Source of the DNA: Mesostigma viride | Lineage: Eukaryota; Streptophyta; Mesostigmatophyceae; Mesostigmatales; Mesostigmataceae | Direction of reading: 5' to 3' | NCBI GenBank assembly: GCA_009746045.1 | Contig: RPFO01000084.1 | Coordinates: 1,010,176 to 1,074,175, forward strand | Length of the DNA: 64,000 nucleotides | Shown: piece by piece, positions 44,301-56,549 of the stretch | Numbering within the stretch: position 1 is the stretch's first letter | How the letters are laid out: every line of letters starts with the position of its first letter | Position numbers and translations under genes: made by a program | Notes under the pieces: model-generated | The model's input: the letters and a program-made list of their open reading frames with translations, nothing else | Database searches by the model: none | Told to the model about the DNA's origin: nothing

Positions 44301-47133
44301 GCTTGCGGTCTGTGTCTTGTGGCAGGTGTCCCTTGCCAGTGGCTGAAAACGCGAGCCCCGTCCTTGCAGGCGCTACCTGTCTCAGGGGTTGATAAGAGCC
44401 TGGACAGCTGCAGTGGCGCATGAGGCCCTCAAGTTTTGATGTTGTACCTTTTTTGATGTGGTACTACGAATCATGCCGGTACGTGGCAAGATAAACAGGA
44501 TGATGCTGGTAAATATTGTACAAGATTCACATACAGAATCATGCTGGTATGTGACACGTCAATGACATTACATGTAGCATGCACTTACGTGTGCGTGGGA
44601 CGCCTAGTTTACGATCCTGAAGCTTGTCGTTGCTGCCATGCCCATGTCCTTTTCCGCCACCTTTCTCTAAAACTTGTCATCGCCTTGTTTGGTGCCTGCG
44701 CGTTGCTCGTGGATCGACGTGCCTGCGTGTTGCCGTGCCTTTTGCCCCTTTTTGGCCTTTTGTTGGTCTCCTTTGTCCGTGTTTTGTTCTTCCTTAAGGC
44801 CCTCCACTGGCCTTCCTGTTGCCACCCGTGGCTTTTGGCTTTTGTTCTTCTTTCGGCCCCCCTTTGGCCTCCCTGTTGCCACCCCCCGCCAGCGTGAGCG
44901 CCAATGCCAAGGCGGGCGACATCCTCAAGAGCGTGCTGCAAGCCGAGTACCTCCAGCAGCACCGGGGGTGTCCGATCGAGGAGTCATACCAGTACACGTG
45001 CGCGCACATCGACCGCTTCCTGCAGGGGTTGTCCGGTGCGTGGTGGCGGATAAAGCCAGCACCCGTCACCTGCATCATCTTATTATAGCCTGCATTGCGA
45101 CGCCATGTAGAGAGAGGGCAATCACGCCCAGCGTGATGTTATATAATTGCCACTGGCGCTTGGTGGGTATACGCCACTGCCTTCGTGCGCGTGCTGACAC
45201 CGAACCAGCGTTGCTCTGTGAGCTAGCCTGGAAATGATTTGAGGGCTGGTAAGCTTTTCCTGTTTATGCAGGGAATAGGGCCCTACTCCGGCGCCTGGCC
45301 CATTGGACCGCAAGTGGTCATCCAACGCTATCCACCCTTTTTGGCGTAGGTATTGCGTGGGCGGGCAGTAGATAGGCGGGGTTGGCCGTGATAGTGCCAC
45401 ATACCTTTACGCCTCATGTTATATGTATTCTGACTGGGTGCCTGCTGTGTTGTTTGGCTTGCCAGTCCAGGATGATGGTCTGTTCTTGCCCTTTGCCAGC
45501 AATTATCGCTGATTGGTGGCAATGAAGCCCACTGCCGCCGCCGGTGCTGCTGGTGTTTCCGCTGCCACTGCCGCTGCCTGCCTTTTCCCACTCTCGGTCG
45601 GCATCCCGATTACCCACATTCCGGACAGGAAGAAAGTCGCGGCTTTGATGAAACCGCGCCCTCTGGCTCCTTCAGACGCAAAATTGTGCATGACACGAGG
45701 AGGTCCTGCGTTGACATTGTTGGGGGGCTTGTATCCAGAGATCACCCGTCTTGTGTCAAAAAAGCTGCATCGTGGGACAGATCCGCGGAACCTTCTAGTT
45801 GTTTATATACAAGACAAAATGAGGTCTTTAAAAATGGAACAAAAGCTTCTGTTTATGTTTGTTTTTGCTGACCTGCCTTGGCGTGGTAGCATGTCGCTGG
45901 GCCGTCATCGGTGGTTAGTCATACTTATTAACCTAAAAAATGATCTTATAACTGTTTTACAGCCGGGGTTGCTTTTCAACCCGGTCTCAATGCTGCTGCA
46001 TATTGTGCCTGAGTTCAAGTAATTGCATGATGATGGCGGTGCATGATGATGGCTGTGCATGATGATGGCTGTGCAAGATGATGGCGGTGCATGATGATGG
46101 CTGTGCATGATGATGGCTGTGCATGATGATGGCTGTGCATGATGATGGCTGTGCATGATGATGGCTGTGCATGATGATGGCTGGGCATGATGATGGCGGT
46201 GCATGATGATGGCGGTGCATGATGATGGCGGTGCATGATGATGGCTGTGCATGATGATGGCGGTGCATGATGATGGCGGTGCATGATGATGGCTGTGCAT
46301 GATGATGGCGGTGCATGATGATGGCGGTGCATGATGATGGCGGTGCATGATGATGGCGGTGCATGATGATGGCGGTGCATGATGATGGCGGTGCATGATG
46401 ATGGCGGTGCATGATGATGGCGGTGCATGATGATGGCATGAACGGTGAACCCCAACGTTGTCTTGGTATGGTTGCAACCCACGGTGCAGTTGTGCCCTTG
46501 ACTACGTTGCGTGTAAAAGTCGGTGCCTCTAGTGCCTTGCCTTTTGAGTTTCGAGGGCAGGCTTGTGGTCTTGAATGGCATGTCAGTGGAGTGCATGCCA
46601 TTGGGAGGGGCATTTGTCATGTAGCGAAAGAGCATTAGCATTCCTTGTGTCGGTTTGGTGGATCATGTATAAAGAAAGAGCATAGCATTCGTTGTGTCGG
46701 TTTGGTGGATCATGTATAAAGAGAGAGCATAGCATTCGCTGTGTCGGTTTGGTGGATCATGTATAAAGAAAGAGCATTAGCATTTGTTTTGTCGGCTTGG
46801 TGGGGAGAGCCCGAATCACGCCTTTGCACACGCCGCCGAAGCCGCACGCTTGCATGCTATCAATGGTACTGTTTCCCATTCACGCCACGTTAGTGTGAAG
46901 CAAGCTTGCATGCCCCTCCATTTCTTCGCGCTATGCAACAACTTGCATTTGAACGAACCTTATTCGAACCGCCCTGCGCCAACCACCCCGTTCCCACTGC
47001 AGACAACGGCTGGGTGGCGGAGCACATCGTGTTCACCGCGCCGCACATCGCCGACTGGGGATCGCACGCGCGCGATGAGATGCCCCAGGGTCTCGACAGG
47101 GAGCCACAGCTGAGCCAGGGGGTGGCGTCATAG
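38360..47133 (+). CDS. RUS family (DUF647) protein, probably plastid-targeted
   Basis: Nine exons with GT-AG borders and fully consistent phase: 38360-38690, 40173-40299, 40717-40931, 41460-41630, 42650-42862, 43360-43537, 44083-44133, 44893-45035 and 47003-47133, giving 519 residues. The start ATG is in GCCATGG context. The first 60 residues are Ser/Arg/Lys-rich with few acids, as in chloroplast transit peptides. The DUF647 core follows: LLPQGYSSLGSDYWQFSIW, LAVGVGASHAAAASATINWV, LKDGLGRIGCI, RFDNEPKTF, then ANAAKTISYMMRLPPRAAIL and DVSAKANSQE, with several hydrophobic segments. The C-terminus has AGDILKSVLQAEYL and a DNGWVAEHI block, as in full-length RUS proteins. Plant RUS1/RUS2 act in UV-B sensing, vitamin B6 linked development and auxin transport; other members are less known. 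The paralogue cannot be assigned. Length and motif order suggest an intact gene. Confidence 0.9.
38873..38900 (+). other. Strong G/C hairpin followed by T run in RUS intron 1
   Basis: A perfect 10-bp stem GCTGCCCGCA/TGCGGGCAGC with a TTTT loop, then TTTT. It looks exactly like a bacterial intrinsic terminator but lies in a eukaryotic intron, so it may be incidental, a Pol III stop, or a relic of transferred DNA. Confidence 0.5.
39531..39620 (-). repeat. tRNA-like / SINE-like sequence in RUS intron 1
   Basis: On the minus strand, TAGCTTGGGAGG (39613-39602) resembles a Pol III A box and AGTTCGAATCC (39552-39542) a B box. Spacing is about 60 bases, with CAGAGGTCC between as at 18250. Acceptor strands do not pair convincingly, so a tRNA pseudogene or SINE fits better than a working tRNA. 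Confidence 0.4.
45522..46022 (+). CDS. Possible intronic ORF, 166 residues
   Basis: A complete ATG-to-stop frame within RUS intron 8. It starts MKPTAAAGAAGVSAATAAAC, then has a hydrophobic start and a basic middle (IPDRKKVAALMKPR), and ends in a hydrophobic segment. I recognise no domain. Its sense orientation within an intron and ordinary composition make chance or a retained processed fragment equally likely. Confidence 0.25.
   Translation: MKPTAAAGAAGVSAATAAACLFPLSVGIPITHIPDRKKVAALMKPRPLAPSDAKLCMTRGGPALTLLGGLYPEITRLVSKKLHRGTDPRNLLVVYIQDKMRSLKMEQKLLFMFVFADLPWRGSMSLGRHRWLVILINLKNDLITVLQPGLLFNPVSMLLHIVPEFK
46024..46440 (+). repeat. 16-bp minisatellite, about 26 copies
   Basis: The unit is GCATGATGATGGCGGT with a GCTGT variant, in RUS intron 8. 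Because 16 is not a multiple of 3, all three minus frames read the same His/Ser-rich peptide, which creates several long false reading frames. Confidence 0.95.
46625..46800 (+). repeat. About 46-bp tandem repeat, 3-4 copies
   Basis: Units of AAAGAGCATTAGCATT, then TGTCGGTTTGGTGGATCATG and TATAAAG. In RUS intron 8, just after the 16-bp minisatellite. Confidence 0.85.
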
Positions 47134-49080
47134 CCAAGGGAAGCAGGCTTTAGGGTGGACTTAACAGCCTTGTGTACATTGGAGCATTTTTTATTTGACC
47201 GCGGTGTGCTGTCTGTGGCAAGGCACGACCCTGGGCAAGGCCTGAACGACAACATGGCTCTTGCTGCGCACAGCGTTCCCACGTCTCTCCTTTGTGCTGG
47301 CATCCCTCCTTGGGGCAATCTGCCAAAGCATTCTCACGGTAAGTCTAGATGTTGGGAAGCCAGCCCTCGCATGTGCTTGGAGCCAGCCGCTGTCTTCCCT
47401 TAGAAGCCTGATGATGTATCGGGCGCTTGTCAAGGAGACGCCACGTGGGCCCCGCCGCTCATCTGGTGCAACATGGCTGCACAGCTGGTGTCCTGCTTGT
47501 TGGTTCTGCATGGCATGCCTGTTGAGGTGGCCGGCATGCATGGGGCGGGCTGGGGGACAAGATCTTTACACACCGCGACGGCCTTAGAGCCTTGGTGAGG
47601 GATTTGGTCAGTCACGTTGGGCAGGCAGCACGCACTGGCAACGTGGTCCCACCCTGCCTGTGGTTCTGGATAGCTGGCAGGAGCAGAGATCAAGTATTGA
47701 CGATAGAGCATCAGGGGCGCCGAAGCCGAGTCGGCGGGGGTCGACGCTGGGCCAAAGGGCAGCCCCATGGCTAGGACGTGTGCTTATGAGGACAATCGCA
47801 GCAGTCCAATACGTGAAGGTCATGTTGGAAAACCCACCGGCTCCCTCGCAAGACTGCTGGTACTGCCTCCTTGCCGCTGCTACAAAGAGGGGACGTGAGA
47901 AGAGGGATGTGCCAAAAGGGATGTGCCAAACGGTATGGAATATGGCACGGCTGGGCTGACGCCGCTTGTGTGATGTATGGTGAATAACCCCCAAGGGCGG
48001 CATGGCGCTGTCCGGTCGAGTGCCCCGGGTGGCTCGTGCCTGCCCGTTCTCATGGAGAACTCAAGGTGGCCTTCCTGCGGGTGTGGCGATGGCTGGTGTC
48101 ATTTGTCCTGACAACACGGGCGAACTGAATCCTCATCATGGGGATGCCTGTCTCGTCAGGGGCTCCAGCGTGTGTTGTGATATCCTGTCCACAGGTACAG
48201 CAGAGTTGACCATCCGAGCGAGACTCAGACTCGCTTACTCGGGGAGTGAGCTGTTTTGGTGACAAAGGGCTTGGTGCTGTGGACAATTCTTTATTGTTTT
48301 TGTCGGGTTCTGCTGCAACTCGCACCAGCCACCAGGTGCAGACCTGGGTCTGCAAGAAAGAGCTTGTGGTTGCTTCACATCCGTAACGTGCACATGCGGG
48401 ATCCTGTGCACACGGTCAGTGGCGTATGATGGCAGGCGGCTTGCGATCCGCAACAATTTGTTCAGGGGATGTTGGCCGTAGCTTGTTATGTCTCACATAC
48501 ATCTCTACGCTGATTGGTGATGGGCTGACCATCAAGCATAATTTAATGTTGGTTACCGATAAACGGTGGAAATGGTTCTCCCCGCATAGGCAGCTCAGCT
48601 CATGCCGTGCCTGCCAGTTATGTGGCTCAGACTTGTGCAGTACGCAGTCCTGTGCAGTACGCAGAGCAACCCACCAGTAGATACATATAGTATCAACCGT
48701 TGCTTCATGTGTATTGCCTTGCAGACAGCAAGGCCCAAGAGCAAAGTGGCGATGTGAGTATTAGCCTGTCCAGACGTGGACCATGCAGTGCACGGTCTAT
48801 TGCGGCTTGCACGGCTGGTCTCCAAAGCTGCGTAGCAAGGAAAACACAAGCAGCTAAATAGCTTCACGAAAGTTCCAAGCGACCACACGAGAGACAATTA
48901 TTCCCGTATTTCCAATATTTGAAGCGAAGTTTGAATGTTTACAATACTCTGAATGTTTACAATACGTCTGCTCGGAGTAAATTGTGCATGATGAGGCACC
49001 TCTCCATGTGCACTTTTTTATTACAGGGTTGCACATCGCTAGACCAAAGCAATCTTTCATGACTAAGAATTAAATTTAAA
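47134..49080. other. Intergenic region, no supported gene
   Basis: This is 3' flanking DNA of the RUS gene. Only short, unrelated open frames are present. GAATGTTTACAATAC is repeated at about 48931 and 48950. Confidence 0.4.
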
Positions 49081-49084
49081 AAAT

Positions 49085-52000
49085 TATAACATGCCTCCGT
49101 TGGGAGATCATGTAGCACATATTACTTGATGGATGGGTGGATTGGAGGGAGCCGCGTAATCGAACTAACCTAACCCTATAAGCTATCTAGTCTAGAAAAA
49201 AAATCCTAACTACACTAGTCATCAAAATGCCGCCTCCGCTTGGGGGGAGGTGGCTTGCCCACAGGGGCTGGCGTGTGAGCCTTGACAATTAATCTTCTGC
49301 CACCGCGTCTTGTTCTGCATGGCAGTCCAAAGAAGGGAGAGAGAGTGGATGCGGTGTTCAAACTGGGCTGGGACCACTAGGTCGGCCAGCAACATCTGGA
49401 TGTAGTTCGCGACAGGTTTCCCTACCCTTTTGGGAATGCCCTTGGGGCCAGGCCAGGTCAGAATATGCCGCCCTGGCTGGCCAAGCCGCTGGGGGCCTGC
49501 CAGACCAAGGGCGGTGTCGACCTGGCTGGTGCAAGCAAGGTGTCCTACATATGCTATCCTACGCTGCCTAATCTCGTCCGAAATACGAGGCATACCCTGA
49601 TACAAAGACTCTAATGACGGGCGCTTGGAAAACCCTACGTTAAGGACCTGTCGGAGCATCCTGTAAACCATGCCGTCTAGCTTAGCTGCCAGTGTGTCCG
49701 TGAGTGTCCACGCCTCGGCGCCATACGTGAGCACCGTGAGGACGAGGACCTTGAAGAGCATGCGCATGCGGTGCTCGCCCAGGCCCTTCGAGCGCCAGTA
49801 GGTGTTGAGCGAACGGAGCTTGGCCCAGGCCAGGCCGATGCGGATGTCCACATCGTCTGCGGTGTCAGGGAGCACATGTGCTCCCCAACAGTTTGAAGCG
49901 ATCGCGGAACGGGACCTCCGTCCCGTCGAGCAGGCGCGGCAGCGGTGGGCTACTGGAGGCCCCAATCACCATCGCCTCAGGTTTTACACTAATCTCCAAC
50001 CCCACCGCCCTCGCCTCCAGGCCCAGACAGTCCAGCCCCAGGTCTGAATGTGCTCGGGGCGTGCGATGAGGGTGGTGTCGTCCGCATAAGTCAGGTCGGC
50101 CAGGCGGTAGCCAGTGCTGACCCCGCCGTGCTCGCGCTCGTTAAGGATGTCCAAGCCTGGCTCGAACCCTTTAAGAGCAGTAAAGCGCGCACGTGCCCGG
50201 CGCATGACGTGATCCACGACAATAATGAACAGGTATGGGGACAGGACACAACCTTGCCACAACCCGTGGTGAAGGGGGAACGGTGGGGTGGTGCCTTCCG
50301 CAGTCCGCACTACTGCCTGTGAGCCCTCATACAGTCGACGAATGGCAGCTAAAAATTTCTGGTGGCACCCGATCCAGAGCTAGGATGGCCCAAAGAGCCT
50401 CCCAGAGGACCGTGTCAAAGGCCTTGATATAGTCAACAAAAATGACTTCAGACCAGCGGCAAACTGTCAGGGCAAAGGCTGCGCACCTCCTCCATCAACC
50501 GGCGCGCGACAAACACAGCCATGACAGTGTTACGACCACGACGGAAACCCATCTGAGACACACCCAGGTGTGGGTCCAGCGCGGCGCGGAGCCTGTGCAG
50601 CTCATCATGGGCATGAAGACCGTCAGCGCGGCGCTCTGGAGGCAGACACCCCGGTAGTTACCGGGGTCAGCAGCAGAGCCCTTAATTCTTGTACAGCATG
50701 ACGCGGATGGCCGTCTGCCACTCAGCAGGCGGAGGCTCGTCAGAGAGCAGGACACGGTTGCAGAACGCGCGCCAGCAGAAGATCCCTCACCGCCGGGTCA
50801 GGGGTCTTCAGCAGCTCAGCCGAAAGGTGGCCGGCACCGACCGCCGCGTCGTACCGCAGGCGAGCAAGGGCGCCGTCCAATTCCTTCAAAGTAAAGGGGT
50901 GGACGACGTCGTTGGTGGCAAGGCAGCCCTCCTGCAAGGCGGCCGGGGACTTGGTAGTCCGCGGCCGAGGAGGGGGGCGCCGGCGGCGGCGGGGGTCCGG
51001 CGACCCCGAGACGGGCGGCTGTCTCGGGGTGAAGCGGCGGGGGGGGGGTGCGAGCCCCAACGGTCAAGGAAACATTGTGGGCCAACCAGCGGTCAAGGCT
51101 TACCGGCGCCGACGTGCCGTCCCCCGTGTGCTCCACCGGGGTGCGCTGCCGCCGGCCGCCGAGCCGGTCGAGGTGGTACCACATGTCCTTGCCCTGGTTG
51201 CGAGCTTGGCAGGCCTTGCATGGCATCTGCGATGCACTGGGCCGCCTCCGCGTGCTGAGCGTGCTCGTAGGCCTCCATGCACGAGGGCGGCCTTGAGCAC
51301 CGGTTTCTGCAGCGGGTCCCGGTTACGTTTGAGGCGGTGCCGGGCGGCCAAGACCTTGGGGTCCTGGCGGTAGAGCGGGCCGGGGCGGCGGCGGGGCATG
51401 ACCGGCAGGTGCCGGGCCGCCAGCAACGGGGCACGGGCCGCAATTAAGCCCGCAAAAATGGCGGCGTTGGGGGAACCCTTGTCCAGCTCGTCGACGTCCG
51501 CCCGGGCGTCCAGGGCCGACAGGTACTCCAGTCGGCACCGGTTCCGCGCGTGCTCGGCGTCCGGCCGTCTAGTCCTCAGGATCTCCCCGGACCGGGCATA
51601 GAGCAGACCAGTCAGGGCGGGCCACTGGGGCCCGCGGCGCTCGGGGACATGGAACCGGAGCCGAATGGTCGCGCGCACCAACCGGGTGCAGTCAGAGCAC
51701 ACCGTGGGCGTGTCAAACACTCGGGTGTCCCGAGATTACCGAAATGCACCTGGGCTGCCGTACCACCACGTAGTCCAGACAGGCCTGACGGCCGTTAGGG
51801 CCCCGAAACTTGACCAAGTCCTGTGAGGGACGTTGGAAGTGGCAGTTGACAGCAACCATCCCGCTATCCCGCAAAAAGGCAGAAAACAGGGGAGTGTTGT
51901 CGTCATGCAGCAACAGTGTCAGCAGGCGCAAAGCGACTGCCAGCAGTGCCCACGGGGAGCGTGGCATTGGCGTCGAGCAGCATAACCAAAAAGTGGCGGC

Positions 52001-52480
52001 CGGCCGGGGTGGCCCCCTCAAGGCTATGCAGGTCCTCGAAGAGCTTCTGGCATTCCGACTCAGGTAGACCACTATGGGGTGCGTAGCCCACCCCCACCGT
52101 GAGGTGGTGTTTAGACCGCCCCTCGACGGAGGTGAAATGTGCTACCATAAGGCGTGGGGTGATAAACTTTAGCGTGCAGCTGAGGCTGGCATCTGCCGGC
52201 GGCGAACACAAAAGACCAACACCACCTTGGCCTGGCGTACCACTGCCAGCGAAATAAAACCGCCAGCCACCTGCAAGGCGATCAGTGCTCACCATGCCAA
52301 GTGGCACCGAGCGGCGATGCTCTTGCACGCCTAGAATAGACACACGATGGGATGTGCAGATCGAAGGCAACGAGCTCCTCTACCCGGTAGCTATGGCCGC
52401 TATCTGCTAGCAATGTGCGTGCGTTGAAGGTGGCAAGGGCCAAGGATGCCTGCTGGCCCACCAGGGGAGCATGACTAAGA
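49085..52480 (-). mobile_element. Nearly full-length APE-type LINE, broken ORF2
   Basis: On the minus strand the order is as follows. An AP-like endonuclease comes first (ILGVQEHRRS, GGVGLLCSP, VGYAPHSG, VMLLDANATLP; 52370-51900). Then a linker, and an RT start region (KELDGALARLRYDAAVGAGH; about 50880). Then RT motifs FVDYIKAFDTVLWEAL (about 50430), LWQGCVLSPYLFIIVVDHVM and LTYADDTTL (about 50085). Then a C-terminal region (TYGAEAWTLTDTLAAKLDGM then VGHLACTSQ; 49965-49222). Several frame changes show that it is a pseudogene. The 3' end has CATC repeats, TATGTGCTACATG, a CTCCCAACGGAG hairpin and a TATAATTT tail. No ORF1 is attached; a likely ORF1 copy is at 56550-57690. Confidence 0.8.
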
Positions 52481-53100
52481 ATCCCATGGGCATTCTAAGT
52501 CATGCATGGTAATCATTAAGCTGCAGATCTATATCCCGCTGATGGGATAAACCTGTGGTATGAATTTTTGCATTTGTCAAACGAGCTTGTGCTGCATAGT
52601 TGGACATCATATCAAGGCCGACAACCAGTGCAGGCCAGAAATCGGGACAATTAGGACGTACCATCATGGTAGCTCGAGCCTGCCGTCATTATCTTGTCCG
52701 CAGTTTTCGAGTCGTTCAGGATGGTTGTCATATATTTATTGAGAATGTTACAGTCATTACCGCGTTAAGTTGCTTTTTTAAAGATTCCGTTACTATGTTA
52801 AGTTGGACGCCGAAGTTTGGGGCGGCGACCGCAACAAGGTGGACCGTAGTTACCCCCCCCCCCCCCCTGCCAGGGAGGGTGACGCGTAATCATATACTGC
52901 GCTGGTTGTCTCCTTGATATACTGCGCACGCTGGTTGTCTCATTGATATATGCTAAAAAAATATAATTACTTACAGCAGAGTGAAATCACTCAAACCAAA
53001 GCAAACGCCCAGCTATAAACCTATATACAGAGCCATGTCAAAGCTCTATACGACGATAAGACCAATGGAAACGCCTAACGGGAGGAACCTAATAGCCCTG
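52481..53100. repeat. Dispersed repeats and a MITE-like end; no gene
   Basis: 52610-52740 matches 57830-57920 and (inverted) 23560-23650. At 52754, ACAGTCATTACCGCGTTAAG matches the ends of small hairpins at 58640-58695 and 59160-59250. A C run lies at 52852-52866. GCGCTGGTTGTCTCCTTGAT recurs at 18437. Confidence 0.6.
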
Positions 53101-53144
53101 CTGCACCGCAAAATCAGCCCGCGTACGGCGGAGCATGAATCATG

Positions 53145-54170
53145 TCAGCCATGGCCCGAGTCAGCGCCACCGACAAGCGCTGACGCCAATATGACGTCCA
53201 GGTCCGCGCCGACCATGGGGCCCGCTGGCCCTCCAGGTCCAGCCGGTCCTCCCGGAGCCGGCAACACTCCTTGAAGAAGGCGGAGGTCAGGGGCCCCATG
53301 GCCCCAAACTCCTCCAGGACAAAGGGCACCACACGATGGTGCCCGACGTCGCCGTAGGCCAGGACGGCTTGGCCCGCTCCGCCCGGTCCGCCGTGTAACC
53401 TGCCGTGAGGGAGGCCCCAGCCACGTGGCTAAGAGCCGGCAAGGGCCGCGCCACCGAAACGTCGATAAGCAGATGCCGGCCACCCCCCTCAAAGTCCAGC
53501 ACCACGATGTCAGGCCGGTGGTTGGGGGAATAGAAGGCAGCGCCATCCGCATCCTCGGACCGGATGTTCGCGTGGGGGAAAACCGACCGAATCATGGCGA
53601 GCACCACCGTCAGGAGGACAGTGTGCAAATACAAATACCAATTCTGATTCTGTTGGCCCCCCATGCAGGCAAGGTAGTGAGTCCCCGTGGGATCCAGCGG
53701 CTGCCCACAGCTACCGCAAGGCCGCCCGGCCGGAACAAGAGGCTGCGGGGCAAATAGCTGGTGCCGGAGCGCCACCGAGTAGTGGCTGGGAGCTAAGGCG
53801 AATGGGGGGGCCATGGGAAGAGCACGAAGGTACGCCGAGCCCACACTCCGCAAGGAAAGCGAGAACAGCCACGCACGTCCCTGGGCGTTGAGGTCCGCGA
53901 AAAGAGCCATCCAATCAGCCGTGTGCAGAATACCCGCGTAGGTTTTCTGGTGTTTATCGATGACGCGAGCAGGGAATGCGGCGGGAGATTGAACGGAGGC
54001 GACCGAGGGAGTGCTGCGAGGGAGGTGGCGCTGTACCGCCTGAGCGGCACGGACGGGAGAACAGGCCTGCTGGATCTCAGCATAGGCCTCCTGGATGGCG
54101 GTGACGAAGGGCTAAGGGCTGCTGGGGTCCAGGAGGTCAGGCGCTGCCGTTGCCAAAAGGGGCAGGAGCC
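53145..54170 (-). mobile_element. RLE-type LINE C-terminus
   Basis: The minus-strand translation reads LRHQLFAPQPLVPAG, then CGSCGQPLDPTGTHYLACMG (zinc knuckle), then RPDIVVLDFEGGGRHLLIDV SV. The last part fits a PD-(D/E)xK restriction-like endonuclease as in R2/NeSL-type elements. It is the best preserved copy of the type also seen at 18765, 20555 and 22750. The upstream part to 54170 has degenerate FSRTSTPRDVRG and LPRS pieces. No intact RT is present. Confidence 0.65.
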
Positions 54171-54404
54171 GGCGACATATGATATATGTGCTGACATCTA
54201 GTGCCGGTAAGATTGTGATAGCTCAGCTGAAAGGTCTCATCAAGAGGATCCAGTATCGCGTGTACGACACCCAAATTGAAATCTTCCTCTACAAGTTAGC
54301 AAGTGGCACGCTGCAGTGCTCAGCTAAAAATAGGTTTTGGCTCCCAAGAGGCGCCTGGTTTGACTTTCTCCCACACTTTCTGACACTGAAGGGATGTTAC
54401 GTCC

Positions 54405-54720
54405 GCGGATAACTAATTAATTAATTAATTAAACAAATGTGGTCTGCGTCATTCCCCATGCAGTTATATGCAACCATGTGTAATTATTTTTTCTAATGAG
54501 ATTAGCATAGTACTCCGTGGCATGCCTTTGCGCATGACCGGACACGCAAGTACTTACTTACTTAATTAATTAACTAAGCACATACCTCGACCAGCAAGGA
54601 ATATGTGCTACATGATCTCCCACCATGCTCACGTGACGCAGTCACGTGTCTATTAATGATCTCCCAACGGAGTCATGTTATAATTTAATAATGTTATAAT
54701 TTCATAGCTCGATCCGTGGA
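54405..54720. repeat. Cluster of LINE 3' tails
   Basis: 54410-54462 (minus) ends a LINE tail like that at 27196: GACGCAGACCACATTTGTTT then AATTAATTAATT. 54482-54570 is an inverted copy of 24225-24315. 54590-54700 has TGTGCTACATGATCTCCCA, CACGTGACGCAGTCACGTG and CTCCCAACGGAGTCATGTTA, then TAATTTAA. Confidence 0.6.
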
Positions 54721-55260
54721 TAAGTTGTTTTCAAAGCCCCAGTCAGACGGAAAAGGTTTACTATCTTTAAGGTTGCCATGTTTGAAATGGACATGCACAT
54801 GCTACCCTACCACTGAGGACTTATGCTCACGTGACGCAGTCACGTGTCGATTAATTAATTATCGATTAATTAATGCTACCCTAGACGTGACGGGCTCACA
54901 CCCAGGCAGCCTCCTGGTTTGTCTGTAATATATGGAGGCAGATGGTGCGCAAGGATAGATAGATGGCAAGTAGTGATGAAGGAGACCACCCCCAAGTCTG
55001 TAGGGGCTCCGCGTGTGACCACGTATGGCATTCATAGCGATTCGGGCCGTGGTGCCCACAACCCTGTAACTAGGACCTAGATAGCTCATTCCATCCCATG
55101 TTCCCACCCATCCATCCGAGAATGACTGACGGCGGTATGGCTGACGGCGGAGTTCAGATCTTTTGCGTCTGAGCCCCAAATTCAGTCAGACCACTTGCAT
55201 TCGATGCGCCTTTTTAAGACGCACTCGCCAGTATAATCGGTTACGGCCGAAGCGCAGTAT
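54721..55260. other. Repeat-rich spacer without supported gene
   Basis: 54820-54870 repeats the CACGTGACGCAGTCACGTG hairpin followed by TTAATTAATT. The remainder is unremarkable. Confidence 0.4.
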
Positions 55261-55277
55261 CCAAAAAGTTACCGCAC

Positions 55278-55622
55278 GTGACAATTAGCAGCTATGACGA
55301 CTCCAAAAGCAAAACGAGGTTTAGAAAAGGAGCTTTCCGGCTCCCAGCCCAGCCCATGCACTCGCCATCGTCCTTGCCCAGTCGACTGGGCCCGCAAACC
55401 CATTGCCAAGCGCCTCACCAGAGCCCAAGACCTCACCTGAACGCTGGACGACGACCTGACCCCCGCCCAGCAGCAGCAGCGACGCGACCTGTGGCCGGAA
55501 TACCTCCGCCACAAGCAGGACCCCCAGAGCCCAACCTTGGTTCAGTTTACTGGCGGGGCAGGGACCTGATGATCAACCACAAGATGTGGAGGCGCCCCCT
55601 GCGGGCTAGAATAGCTTATTAA
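55278..55622 (+). mobile_element. LINE ORF1 remnant
   Basis: The plus-strand translation, with stops, gives CPVDWARKPIAKRLTRAQDL, then TLDDDLTPAQQQQRRDLWPE YLRHKQDP. This is a conserved block of plant and algal LINE ORF1 proteins, also seen at 56640-56710 (minus). Confidence 0.55.
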
Positions 55623-55770
55623 AGCCCTAGCTTGTATCCATATTGGTAGTCACTGCCGCCATGGCAGCCATGCCTAGAATGTTTGCCTAGCTGTGCCACC
55701 ATACCTAGTCACGGGCACCGCTAACACACGGTACACCACCAGCGGCCATTAAGCCTTAGCTTAGTCCTTG

Positions 55771-56400
55771 TAAGAATTTAGCCATGTGATGCCTATGCAG
55801 GGAGTTACTCTCTGCTGAGATGCCATGTGTACACCAGCTATAGCCTAGCCACATTATTACCCTCCACCCCATATGTCATGCAGGCCTTCTAGGCCCTCTC
55901 CTCAAGCCCCCCCTGGGTGCCTGAGCTTGTTAAGGACTGCATGAACCATCATGGCGGTGCAGGTGCACCTTGTGCACCCTGGCAGAGCAGGTGATAGTTG
56001 TACATCCTCCACCTGCAGGTTGTAGCCCTGATTGTATTACAAACCCATTAATTAATTAATTAATTAAAATCATGCTCCGTTGGGAGCATATGTAACACAT
56101 AGCCGCCTGAGAAAGGGGCATCTATGGGTTTGTAATACAATCAGGGCTACAACCTGCACGTGTAGGATGTACAACTATCACCTACTCTGCCAGGGTGCAC
56201 AAGGTGCACCTGCACCGCCATGATGGTTCATGCCTCCTTATCAAGCACAGGCACCCAGGGGGGGCTTGAGGAGAGGGCCTAGAAGGCCTGCATGACATAT
56301 GGGGTGGAGGGTATGTGGCTAGGCTATAGCTGGTGTACACATGGCATCTCAGCAGAGAGTAACTCCCTGCTGCCATAGGCATAGCATGGCTAAATTCTTA
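55771..56400. repeat. Foldback: 275-bp inverted arms around a LINE-tail hairpin
   Basis: 55771-56047 and 56120-56400 are inverted copies, by eye about 95% alike. The centre holds TTAATTAATTAATTAATTAA and CATGCTCCGTTGGGAGCATA TGTAACACAT. Confidence 0.85.
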
Positions 56401-56549
56401 ATGCATCATCCATGGGAGGTCCCATTGTAGGCTGGGCGCGGCTAAATACTGAAAGCATCATCCATGGGGCCATTATGAGCGCACATGCGCGTGGGCCACT
56501 TGCAAAGGCTAAGCCTGTCTAATCTATACTACTGGTATATTCCCTAGTC

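Noticed and set aside
45905-46641. Three overlapping 190-208 residue His/Ser-rich minus-strand frames
   Set aside because: The 16-bp repeat reads identically in all three frames; it lies in an intron of the RUS gene.
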